Positions 1 to 5,771 of a stretch of DNA of 7,332 nucleotides are shown piece by piece. Source of the DNA: Prochlorococcus sp. AG-315-D17. GTDB lineage: Bacteria > Cyanobacteriota > Cyanobacteriia > PCC-6307 > Cyanobiaceae. Both the position numbers and the translations under genes were made by a program. The stretch lies in contig QBWD01000031.1 in NCBI GenBank assembly GCA_003283685.1, forward strand, positions 1-7,332, given 5' to 3'. A model generated the notes under the pieces. That model was not told the DNA's origin. It saw only the letters and a program-made list of their open reading frames with translations, and did no database searches. How positions within the stretch are numbered: position 1 is the stretch's first letter; the number at the start of each line of letters is the position of its first letter.

Positions 1-2
1 TA

Positions 3-524
3 TATACACAAATAGAAAGCATAAAGGTATCTCGAAATCAAGGTTGTCTTCAAATAGCTCCGAAACATATTTGCAACACTGCTCTTGTTTGTGAGGGTAG
101 TATTTGGATTACTTGCTTGGCAGCTGTTTTGGATAAATCTAATCCTCCAGCCATAGGAACAAAATCCAGAGGTGCAAAAGTATTTGATGAATTAGTTCGA
201 CAGCGTTTTATAAATATTGATTAAATCACCCAAGTTCTTTGGCATGATGGATTCAGAAAAACCCGCAAAGCACCTCAATTGTCAATAGAGCAATTAAAAG
301 CCTTTCTAAAAGACATTCAGCAGAACAAGGTCTTGTTTGAGTCCCTAAAGCAAGCTGCAACTGCTAACAAAATCGCTGGAATTGCTTCTAAATTTGGTTA
401 TAAATTTTCAACTAATGGATTAAAAGCTATATAGAAAGAAAATATTCCAGTAGTCAAAGTTAAGAAACAAGATACGTCTCCTTCCTATAACTTTAGTAAA
501 AGTGAAAATCAGAAGAATATTTAA
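3..524 (+). pseudogene. Interrupted two-part reading frame ending in a Nif11 domain
   Basis: One frame runs from the window edge to the TAA at 522-524, broken only by TAA at 222-224 and TAG at 432-434. The first 73 codons encode an unrecognised domain with motifs CEGSIWITCLAAVLDK and GTKSRGAKVFDELVRQRF. The middle 69 codons contain a complete Nif11 domain. The last 29 codons are polar and lack any double-glycine or cysteine-rich core. The reading stays protein-like across both stops, for example LWHDGFRKTRK just after the first one, with no ATG in this frame. That fits a gene decayed by two point mutations. The alternative is that the first stop ends a separate gene and the Nif11 part starts on its own TTG. 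The 5' end lies outside the window. I do not know the function of the first domain. Confidence 0.5.
279..434 (+). CDS. Nif11-domain peptide, 51 residues, possible TTG start
   Basis: From the TTG at 279 the product begins (M)SIEQLKAFLKDIQQ and ends TNGLKAI. This is the Nif11 pattern: SxEQLKAFL, a middle KQAATANKIAGIASKFGY segment, and a length of about 50 residues. The TTG sits exactly where Nif11 proteins usually have their initiator Met, which favours a stand-alone start. No Shine-Dalgarno sequence precedes it, however, and the frame is open back to 225. Nif11 domains occur as leader sequences of cyanobacterial RiPP precursors and as stand-alone proteins of unclear role. The usual double-glycine cleavage site and core peptide are absent before the TAG, so I do not call it a lanthipeptide precursor. 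The domain identification is firm; whether it is expressed is uncertain. Confidence 0.5.
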   Translation: MSIEQLKAFLKDIQQNKVLFESLKQAATANKIAGIASKFGYKFSTNGLKAI

Positions 525-701
525 CTCTTCGAACGTTTTTTACGGTACTTACACCCATGCCACAACCATTGGGCTTGATTAGAACATAATTATATGAGTA
601 TGATTTCTGAAACTCTTTACAGCTTTTAATATCCAGAAAACTGACATGTCAGACCTTCTCAGGAATCAGTACAAATCACCTTCTAAGGAATCACTCTAAT
701 C
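525..701. other. Intergenic stretch before the DUF2997 gene
   Basis: No reading frame worth calling on either strand. It holds a 12-bp perfect palindrome, CTGACATGTCAG, at 641-652. An AAGGA at 685-689 lies 12 nt before the ATG at 702, a somewhat long spacing for a ribosome binding site. A palindrome of this size is expected by chance once or twice in a window this long, so an operator role is only a guess. Confidence 0.4.
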
Positions 702-950
702 ATGCCACTAACGACAATCAAGTACACAATTAAACCTGATGGGGATGTAGATGAAGAAGTTCAAGGGGTAGTTGGACACGCATGCCAACGCATTACTAAA
801 GCAATTGAGAATGAAGTAGGAGAAGTTGTTAGCCGTTTTCATCAATCATCATTCTTCATTACTGATTCAAATCCAAACGAAGAGAATATACAAAATTTAG
901 AAGAAGAAGACTGGCGTGGATGCTGTAATTCCTGGGAGTGCGCTATCTGA
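702..950 (+). CDS. DUF2997 family protein, 82 residues
   Basis: The N-terminal half has the DUF2997 pattern: a beta strand TIKYTIKPDG, then VDEEVQGVVGHACQ, then a helix ITKAIENEVGEV and a closing VSRFHQSSFF strand (residues 5-52). Family members in cyanobacteria are usually shorter and often lie beside a Ycf35/DUF1257 gene; no such neighbour is seen here. The C-terminal 30 residues are acidic (NLEEEDW) and end in a short cysteine cluster, CCNSWEC, at residues 74-80, which I do not recognise from the family. The ATG is preceded by AAGGA. The protein has no signal peptide or membrane segment and should be cytoplasmic. Biochemical function is unknown. The family call is from pattern recognition, not a search. 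Confidence 0.75.
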   Translation: MPLTTIKYTIKPDGDVDEEVQGVVGHACQRITKAIENEVGEVVSRFHQSSFFITDSNPNEENIQNLEEEDWRGCCNSWECAI

Positions 951-1054
951 AATTCTTTACAATTACAAGTCATACCAAGTTCTAATCACGTGCGAAGCCG
1001 CAATCGGTTACGAGATACATCATAAAATATTTAATATAATTTAATACGATTTCT
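951..1054. other. Intergenic stretch, no feature seen
   Basis: Short convergent gap between the DUF2997 gene and the 49-residue minus-strand gene. It contains an AT-rich run around 1024-1050 but no stable hairpin followed by a T tract on either strand. Confidence 0.4.
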
Positions 1055-1204
1055 TTAGTTGATTGCATCATGTTTTCCGCATCGAGCTTCAAGACTTGGA
1101 TCGTTGAACCATTCTTGAGGTTGAATAAATAAATCGGTTAAACGGGATTGTCTTGAATTTATGGGAACTTTATATCTATATTCCCATCGAGTAAGTAAAG
1201 GCAT
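1055..1204 (-). CDS. Small conserved-looking protein behind znuA, 49 residues
   Basis: An ATG at 1204 opens a 49-codon frame closed by TAA at 1055-1057. The product begins MPLLTRWEYRYKVPINSR, continues through LTDLFIQPQEWFND and ends PSLEARCGKHDAIN. It has a normal soluble-protein composition, rich in W, R, D and P, with no membrane segment. One cysteine and one histidine (C42, H45) lie close together. It starts 17 nt downstream of the znuA stop on the same strand, so co-transcription is likely. No clear Shine-Dalgarno sequence is present, as for several genes in this window. I do not recognise a family. A role in zinc handling would be inference from position only. Confidence 0.55.
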   Translation of the reverse strand: MPLLTRWEYRYKVPINSRQSRLTDLFIQPQEWFNDPSLEARCGKHDAIN

Positions 1205-1221
1205 CTATAAATGGTCATTAA

Positions 1222-2265
1222 TTACTGAAGTAATGAATCCCATCTGCTCTCTAATATCTGACCTGTTTTCTTATTACATGACCCAGCTAAAGAGTCAACG
1301 ATAGTGCATGTGTTATGCACAGCTACAGAAATCGTATTTCCAGTTGGCATTAAACCATCAACATAAATTGGTTTAGAGGCTAATGGAATAGAGCTTTGTC
1401 TGCTTAAATTCCTTAATAGCTTTGAAGGAGGTTTTTGTTCTGGGAATAAAATAGGAATATTTCCTTTTTTCAGCTGATTAATTACTTTCGAAATAGTTTG
1501 AGGTCTAAGGCTACCCGAATGTCCAAGAGTATCTAATAAACTGAGTGTTTCAAACCCATATCGATCAGCATAAGAACCCATGGCTTTGTGTTTTGAAACT
1601 ATCCAACGATTGTCAATCGGGACTGTTGCGACTTGATCCTTAGTCCATTGGTCTAAATCAGTTAAAACTGATTTCACTTTTTTGTATCTTTCTTTTAATG
1701 ACTTTCTACTTGTTCTATCCCAAACAGGAACATCTCGTCTAAATCCATTAAAAATAAGCTCACTGATTTGTTGAGTATTAATCGGATTATGCCAAACATG
1801 AGGGTCCACTCTTCCATGCAAATGGTGCACATGCTCGTCATGATGCTCTTCTTCTAAATGTTTCTCTTCATAATGATAATCCTCTTCGATGATTTCAATT
1901 GCACTGACACCCACAACTAAAGATTGGGGCTTCTTTAGCCATTTTCTTATTGAAGGTGTCATTTCCTGCCCAAGAGTAATTATTTGGTTTGCGCTACTAA
2001 GAGTTTGAGCTTGTTCAGGAGATATTTTGATGTCATGAACATCTATTTTCCTATCAATGAGACAAGTGACCGACTTAGAGGGTAGGGCAATTGCTTTGAC
2101 TAAATCACAAACAAGAGGTTCCACTGCAACGATCGAGTTGGATGAAGCTTGCACTCTTTGAGCAAACACTGAGATAAAAATACTTCCAGCGAGAAAGGAG
2201 TTTTTAAGAATTATTTTGGTGATTGATTCAGGAATTTGTCCTGGTTCATGAAATTGAGAGCTCAT
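1222..2265 (-). CDS. znuA: Zinc ABC transporter periplasmic substrate-binding protein
   Basis: A 347-residue ZnuA/TroA-type (cluster 9) metal-binding protein that would capture Zn2+ in the periplasm for a ZnuB/ZnuC importer. Residues 19-41 form a signal peptide (hydrophobic FLAGSIFISVF, then QRVQA before SSNS). The expected ligand regions are present: VHD with H77, DPHVWHNP with H156, SKHKAMGSYADRYG with H226, and the LFPEQ segment with E276. Between the first two lies the acidic His-rich loop (residues 129-150, DYHYEEKH then HHDEHVHHLH) that marks zinc rather than manganese members. The C-terminal C320 and C330 may pair. A palindrome at 2287-2307 next to a TATAAT box indicates Zur repression. 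The start at 2265 gives a rather long n-region, but no other ATG, GTG or TTG fits. Permease and ATPase genes are not adjacent. Confidence 0.93.
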   Translation of the reverse strand: MSSQFHEPGQIPESITKIILKNSFLAGSIFISVFAQRVQASSNSIVAVEPLVCDLVKAIALPSKSVTCLIDRKIDVHDIKISPEQAQTLSSANQIITLGQEMTPSIRKWLKKPQSLVVGVSAIEIIEEDYHYEEKHLEEEHHDEHVHHLHGRVDPHVWHNPINTQQISELIFNGFRRDVPVWDRTSRKSLKERYKKVKSVLTDLDQWTKDQVATVPIDNRWIVSKHKAMGSYADRYGFETLSLLDTLGHSGSLRPQTISKVINQLKKGNIPILFPEQKPPSKLLRNLSRQSSIPLASKPIYVDGLMPTGNTISVAVHNTCTIVDSLAGSCNKKTGQILESRWDSLLQ

Positions 2266-2276
2266 CGGAGACGAAG

Positions 2277-2282
2277 ATTATA
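2277..2282 (-). promoter_or_regulatory. -10 box of the znuA promoter
   Basis: TATAAT on the minus strand. Transcription would start near 2270, leaving about five untranslated bases before the ATG at 2265, so the transcript would be almost leaderless. No good -35 hexamer is present; the Zur-type palindrome covers that position. Confidence 0.55.
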
Positions 2283-2286
2283 TTTC

Positions 2287-2307
2287 ATATGATAATGATT
2301 ATCGTAT
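2287..2307. promoter_or_regulatory. Zur/Fur-type operator
   Basis: A 21-bp palindrome centred on G2297 with core GATAATGATTATC. It extends outward to ATA on the left and TAT on the right, with a single mismatched pair (2290/2304). The 7-1-7 layout matches cyanobacterial Zur sites (TGATAATnATTATCA) and also Fur boxes. Its place just upstream of the znuA -10 box makes zinc-dependent repression by Zur the natural reading. It is 140 bp from the dld start, so an effect on dld is less likely. Confidence 0.85.
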
Positions 2308-2373
2308 TCGCTTGTAAAGTTTTTTGTTTTTCATGCCGACACTTCTTCTAACAGCAAGAAAAGAATTAAAGAC

Positions 2374-2391
2374 CTACTATTTAGATAGTAG
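2374..2391. promoter_or_regulatory. Inverted repeat in the dld leader region
   Basis: CTACTAT and ATAGTAG form perfect 7-bp arms around TTAG. The repeat ends 55 nt before the dld start. It has no T tract on either side, so it is not a terminator. It could be an operator for a dld regulator or an RNA hairpin in the leader; the regulator is unknown and not encoded nearby. Confidence 0.4.
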
Positions 2392-2446
2392 TGCAATAAA
2401 ACAAGAAGCATGGCAATGATAACCTTCAGAAATCACAGGCAAGAAA

Positions 2447-4150
2447 TTGAAAAATTTTCAACTAGATAAATTAAAAGAAAGACTTATATCAATAGTTAGT
2501 CATAAAAATGTTCTTTTCGGAGAAAGAGAGACCAGAAGCTATAGGACTGGGATAAGAGTTGGTTTTGGCGAGGCTGTTGCAGTCGTTCTACCAAACGATC
2601 TCCTCGAACTTTGGGAAATAGTCAAATTGTGTATATTGCTAGACAAGATAATTCTAATTCAGGCAGCTAATACTGGCCTTACAGGTGGATCAACTCCAGA
2701 CGGTGATAAATATGATAGAGATGTTGTAATTATCAACACTCGTTACTTAGATAAAATATTCCTATTGAATCAAGGGAAACAGGTTTTAGCTTGCCCAGGA
2801 GCAAGCTTATATAAATTGGAAGAGATCCTAGAGCCATTTAATAGAGAACCGCATTCAATCATTGGATCATCTTGTATAGGCGCTTCAATAGTAGGAGGTG
2901 TTTGTAATAATTCAGGGGGAAATTTAATTAAAAGAGGGCCTGCATACACTGAATTATCACTTTATGCACAATTAAATAGTGATGGTCAATTAGAACTGAT
3001 TAATCATTTGGGAATTGATCTTGGACAGTCTCCTGAAGAGATACTGAGAAACTTACAAGAATCAAATTTTAATTTAAATAACATATCTACTACAGGAAAA
3101 AAAGCTTCGGATGATACCTACAAAGATCTTGTCAGAGATTTTAATTCCAAAACTCCAGCACGTTTCAATTCAGATAAGACTCGGCTTTTTGAGGCAAGTG
3201 GTTGCGCAGGGAAAATAATTGTATTTGCAGTAAGATTGGATACTTTCTTAAAATCTAAAAAGAAAAAGGTTTTTTATTTTGGTACAAATAATCCTTCAAA
3301 CATAACAGCTATAAGAAAAACTATTCTTGCTCAATTCAGAGGATTACCTGAGATGACAGAATATATGCATTATTCTTCATTTGATGGGGCCGACAAGTAT
3401 GGTAAAGATACTTTTATGATCATCAAATATTTAGGGAAAGGTATAATGCCTACGTTATTTAGGTTTAAAAGATTAATTGATATGTTTTTTACTTTTATCC
3501 CATTTATACCCCAAAATATTTTTGATAAATTCTTGCAATACTTATCTAAATTTTCACCAGATCATTTGCCTTTTAGGCTGAGAGAATATAGACGTAGATT
3601 TAATCATTATCTAATAATAGTCGCAACTGACTCTGTAATTGAAGAAGCTAGATGTTTATTAGATGATTTATGTGACAATAAAGATTTGGCTGATTATTTT
3701 GAATGCGATGATTTCGAAGGTCAAGATATTTTGCTACATAGATATGTAGCTGGTTTAGCCCCAAAACGTTCAAAAATTATGAATAATCATGAATCAGGAG
3801 AGGTATTGGCTTTAGACGTAGCTTTACCAAGAAATTGTGAATCTTGGCATGAAATTATCCCTGATCTAATTCTTGAGGATGCTTTGGAGTCTTTTCAAAT
3901 GGCTCATTTTATGTGTATGGTTTTTCATTGGGATTTTTTATTAAAAAGAGGTACAAATGCGGATGAGATAAAAAGAAAAATGCTCAAGAGATTTGATGAT
4001 TTAGGCGCAAAATATCCAGCAGAACACAACGTTGGTCATATATACAAGGCCAATGATGACCTTGCAAGCTTTTATAAAAAATTAGATCCAATAAATTCTT
4101 TTAATGCAGGGGTAGGTCAACTATCTAAAAATAAATATTATAGGGATTAA
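2447..4150 (+). CDS. dld: Quinone-dependent D-lactate dehydrogenase, membrane-bound
   Basis: A 567-residue flavoprotein of the E. coli Dld type (571 residues there). It oxidises D-lactate to pyruvate and passes electrons to membrane quinone. The FAD-binding domain covers about residues 35-265: QAANTGLTGGSTPDG at 72-86, REPHSIIGSSCIGASIVGG at 133-151, then CNNSGG, RGPAYTE and NHLGIDLG. The cap and C-terminal domain holds a basic, partly hydrophobic segment (residues 335-390, with FFTFIPFIPQN and REYRRRFNHYL) matching the electropositive membrane-binding region. AEHNVGHIYKA (525-535) and a DPINSFNAGVGQLSK-type end complete the family signature. Translation must start at the TTG at 2447, because no in-frame ATG or GTG follows the TAA at 2420. 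Only a weak AGG precedes it. It is a single gene with no lactate permease beside it. Confidence 0.95.
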   Translation: MKNFQLDKLKERLISIVSHKNVLFGERETRSYRTGIRVGFGEAVAVVLPNDLLELWEIVKLCILLDKIILIQAANTGLTGGSTPDGDKYDRDVVIINTRYLDKIFLLNQGKQVLACPGASLYKLEEILEPFNREPHSIIGSSCIGASIVGGVCNNSGGNLIKRGPAYTELSLYAQLNSDGQLELINHLGIDLGQSPEEILRNLQESNFNLNNISTTGKKASDDTYKDLVRDFNSKTPARFNSDKTRLFEASGCAGKIIVFAVRLDTFLKSKKKKVFYFGTNNPSNITAIRKTILAQFRGLPEMTEYMHYSSFDGADKYGKDTFMIIKYLGKGIMPTLFRFKRLIDMFFTFIPFIPQNIFDKFLQYLSKFSPDHLPFRLREYRRRFNHYLIIVATDSVIEEARCLLDDLCDNKDLADYFECDDFEGQDILLHRYVAGLAPKRSKIMNNHESGEVLALDVALPRNCESWHEIIPDLILEDALESFQMAHFMCMVFHWDFLLKRGTNADEIKRKMLKRFDDLGAKYPAEHNVGHIYKANDDLASFYKKLDPINSFNAGVGQLSKNKYYRD

Positions 4151-4357
4151 TTTTCTACTTATGGATATATAAGATCTAGTTAATCACTGAAAAACCATGA
4201 AACGTTTTCAATTCAAGCAAATCACCTTTAAATTTAGATGTCAAGATACAAAGCCTATTACAAATAATCGCATTGCCATAACATGATCCGTACATCGCTA
4301 GAAGAGGTATGGGGGAAATATTTTTCTTGTCCTAAGCATAAAATATTGGAGCCAACC
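4151..4357. other. Gap between dld and the pilin gene, with possible tiny ORFs
   Basis: Both flanking genes end here (convergent). A plus-strand frame 4197-4286 encodes 29 residues beginning MKRFQFKQITFKFRCQD. A minus-strand frame 4176-4295 encodes 39 residues containing SCYGNAIICNRLC. They overlap almost completely, so at most one is real, and neither has a ribosome binding site. The plus-strand one resembles the N-terminus of a small protein that may be truncated by a frameshift near 4284, where another ATG opens. No clear terminator hairpin with a T tract was found. Confidence 0.3.
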
Positions 4358-4804
4358 CTAATTCCAAGTCAATCCATTTCTCTCTATTTTTTGCCCCGTA
4401 TCTAGATTTATCCAAAGTTCTCCATTAGCATTTCTTCCTTTTTCTTTTTTCACTCCAAGAATATGAGGACCTAGAGGACCAATACAATCCCCTAAGTTTG
4501 TAGGAGGTATATAACCATCATCACTTTTAATATAATCATATTGCTGATAAAATTGATAAAAACCATTTGTAGAGTGAAGTCCTAAGTCTAATGTAAATCT
4601 GGGTTTTTTTTCTGATTGAATAATCATAGTTTTGCATTCTTTGAAAGAATTAATCAAGCTCGTTTTAACTAATTGATCAGCTACTTTTTCTCTAAAAAGA
4701 TTCAGCATGATTAACATAATTGATGAAAGAATTGACAGAACTGAAATCACTAGTAAAAGTTCAATTAAAGAAAAGCCGTCTTCATTTGTTATTTCACTTT
4801 GCAT
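4358..4804 (-). CDS. Type IV pilin-like protein (minor pilin or pseudopilin)
   Basis: A 148-residue precursor with a textbook prepilin N-terminus: a ten-residue hydrophilic leader MQSEITNEDG, then FSLIELLLVISVLSILSS. Prepilin peptidase (PilD) would cleave after G10 and methylate F11; the key Glu at mature position 5 is present. The hydrophobic helix (11-36) continues into NLFREKVADQLVKTSLINSF, the usual amphipathic half. The globular part is small, with two cysteines (C57, C107) that could form the C-terminal disulfide loop. The ATG at 4804 is chosen over the TTG at 4831 because it gives a canonical leader and avoids overlap with the preceding gene, whose stop lies 7 nt upstream. It is the last gene of a same-strand chain of small genes. 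The exact role (adhesion, DNA uptake, secretion) cannot be told from sequence. Confidence 0.88.
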   Translation of the reverse strand: MQSEITNEDGFSLIELLLVISVLSILSSIMLIMLNLFREKVADQLVKTSLINSFKECKTMIIQSEKKPRFTLDLGLHSTNGFYQFYQQYDYIKSDDGYIPPTNLGDCIGPLGPHILGVKKEKGRNANGELWINLDTGQKIERNGLTWN

Positions 4805-4811
4805 AAAACAA

Positions 4812-5090
4812 CTATAGAAACCTACCACCAAAGTAAGTTTTAATATTTAGTGAGCTTTTTGACGAATAGAATGCTGTTAAATAGAAATTATTCTCAAAAT
4901 AGATTTCTCCACGAATGTCAGAAACTTCTGAAAAGATTTCTCCTTCCTTTACGCATTGCTCTTGATTTCTCATCTTAATTATATTTACTGTATCTGTAGC
5001 TTTATTCAGAATTGACGAGTACCTTTCCAACTTAGTCGTGACAGAAGAAAAAAGCACAGTAGATAAGGAGAAGAACAAGAATCGGCTCAT
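4812..5090 (-). CDS. Unknown small exported protein, 92 residues
   Basis: Begins MSRFLFFSLSTVLFSSVTT, which reads as a signal peptide or N-terminal anchor (residues 3-18). It is followed by a polar segment LERYSSILNKATDTVNI with one cysteine (C46) and a beta-rich C-terminus (GEIYFENNFYLTAFYSS) ending GGRFL. The ATG at 5090 overlaps the stop of the preceding 66-residue gene as ATGA, which favours this start over one 17 codons upstream and implies coupled translation. The pilin gene follows after 7 nt. The protein lacks a prepilin cleavage motif. Position and topology suggest a periplasmic or membrane partner of the pilin; this is inference. No family is recognised. Confidence 0.7.
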   Translation of the reverse strand: MSRFLFFSLSTVLFSSVTTKLERYSSILNKATDTVNIIKMRNQEQCVKEGEIFSEVSDIRGEIYFENNFYLTAFYSSKSSLNIKTYFGGRFL

Positions 5091-5287
5091 TTCATAAGTT
5101 TGAGAAAAGGGGGGAACCCAAGCAAAACCCCAAAAAGACAATAGCCCAAGCCACCATTTATAACAGCCGAAACAAATTCTCCTTCATCCCAATATTGAAT
5201 GGCTTGACGAACAAAAATTAGTCCAAAATATCCAACACACAATACAAAAAGATTTTGTATTGTGTAATTTTTAAATATGGGTTTCAT
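5087..5287 (-). CDS. Unknown two-helix membrane protein, 66 residues
   Basis: The ATG at 5287 opens MKPIFKNYTIQN, followed by two membrane segments: about residues 11-29 (NLFVLCVGYFGLIFVRQAI) and 41-62 (AVINGGLGYCLFGVLLGFPP). They are joined by an acidic link, QYWDEGEFVS, and the protein ends in basic KLMK. The N-terminus carries two lysines, so N-in, C-in with a short external hairpin is likely. The stop TGA shares bases with the ATG of the next gene (ATGA, 5087-5090). No Shine-Dalgarno sequence is visible; the 28-residue gene ends 15 nt upstream. Function unknown. The overlap and clean topology make it a confident gene call. Confidence 0.75.
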   Translation of the reverse strand: MKPIFKNYTIQNLFVLCVGYFGLIFVRQAIQYWDEGEFVSAVINGGLGYCLFGVLLGFPPFLKLMK

Positions 5288-5302
5288 AAATTTTTAAGTT
5301 AA

Positions 5303-5389
5303 TCACTCACTATGAGTATCATCTCCAAACTTACCAATATTTTTAAAATCTCTAACAAAATCCCATACATATGAAATAAAAACAGGCAT
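5303..5389 (-). CDS. Micro-protein, 28 residues
   Basis: Starts MPVFISYVWDFVRDF and ends KFGDDTHSE, closed by TGA at 5303-5305. The first half is an aromatic amphipathic helix, the end is polar and acidic. The start is only about 20 nt downstream of a TATAAT box (5409-5414) on the same strand, and the stop lies 15 nt before the 66-residue membrane protein, so it would be the first gene of a transcript running into the pilin gene. Too short for a family call. Position and protein-like composition support it. Confidence 0.45.
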   Translation of the reverse strand: MPVFISYVWDFVRDFKNIGKFGDDTHSE

Positions 5390-5408
5390 GTTTCTCAAAT
5401 AGCTACAT

Positions 5409-5414
5409 ATTATA
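5409..5414 (-). promoter_or_regulatory. Possible -10 box inside the small-gene cluster
   Basis: TATAAT on the minus strand. Transcription would begin near 5402, leaving a leader of roughly 13 nt before the ATG at 5389. No TTGACA-like -35 sequence is present about 17 nt upstream. It would make the 28-, 66-, 92-residue and pilin genes a separate transcription unit. Confidence 0.4.
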
Positions 5415-5443
5415 GAGGTGTTTTATAGATATTCTCGTTAATC

Positions 5444-5566
5444 TTATCTATAACTGTATAAATCTGAACTTTTTCTAGGGATACAACCACTTATACAATT
5501 AATATTGATTGGTGTATGAAAACGTGAGTCATCACCTTCTATTTCAACTGAAGCACTAATTTTCAT
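5444..5566 (-). CDS. Micro-protein with two cysteines, 40 residues
   Basis: The ATG at 5566 overlaps the TGA of the 33-residue gene in the form ATGA. The product begins MKISASVEIEGDDSRFH, has a CISGC motif at residues 24-28, and ends SSDLYSYR. It has no membrane segment. The CxxxC spacing could bind metal or form a disulfide, but nothing else supports that. The coupled start is the main evidence that it is translated. The next gene begins 54 nt after its stop. Family unknown. Confidence 0.45.
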   Translation of the reverse strand: MKISASVEIEGDDSRFHTPININCISGCIPRKSSDLYSYR

Positions 5567-5664
5567 GTTTGATCGTATGCACTTACCATCATCGGAAGAG
5601 TACCAATAGCAAGAGCAAAGATTAACACTGGAGTGACAAGTTTTAAAAGAGTTTCCTTATCCAT
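5563..5664 (-). CDS. Small single-pass membrane protein, 33 residues
   Basis: Starts MDKETLLKLVTP, then a hydrophobic helix VLIFALAIGTLPMMV (residues 13-27), then SAYDQT. The charge pattern (KETLLK before the helix) fits an N-in single-span protein or a cleaved peptide, with the possible cleavage site VSA before YDQT. TGA at 5563-5565 overlaps the start of the 40-residue gene. The upstream region, to 5771, is a divergent spacer shared with the 59-residue plus-strand gene and is likely to contain its promoter, though no convincing -10 box stands out. Membrane peptides of this size are common in cyanobacterial photosynthetic complexes, but I see no match to a known subunit. Confidence 0.55.
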   Translation of the reverse strand: MDKETLLKLVTPVLIFALAIGTLPMMVSAYDQT

Positions 5665-5771
5665 TAAAAAAATATATCTTCTCTCTTTTTAGCTACATAA
5701 GTTCAAAAAACATCTGTTTGGTATTGCTACTTCGAGAAATAAAGGTAAAAAGAGTTAAATGATTGATATTG

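Noticed and set aside
279..524. Lanthipeptide (prochlorosin-type) precursor
   Set aside because: Although the leader-like Nif11 domain is clear, there is no double-glycine site and no Cys/Ser/Thr-rich core peptide with cysteines, and a stop follows the domain.
641..652. Perfect 12-bp palindrome CTGACATGTCAG
   Set aside because: One or two such palindromes are expected by chance in 7.3 kb, and there is no promoter element or known regulator motif to support an operator.
2416..2470. Short ATG frame overlapping the dld start
   Set aside because: Only 17 codons in another frame; the Dld similarity begins right at the TTG at 2447.
4805..4831. Extended TTG start for the pilin gene
   Set aside because: It would overlap the preceding gene and put extra residues before a canonical ten-residue prepilin leader; the ATG at 4804 fits better.
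5091..5141. Upstream start for the 92-residue gene
   Set aside because: It would run 17 codons into the membrane protein gene and hide the signal sequence; the coupled ATG at 5090 is preferred.
5305..5317. ACTCA/TGAGT inverted repeat
   Set aside because: Arms of five bases with a 3-nt loop overlap the end of the 28-residue gene; too short to claim a regulatory site.
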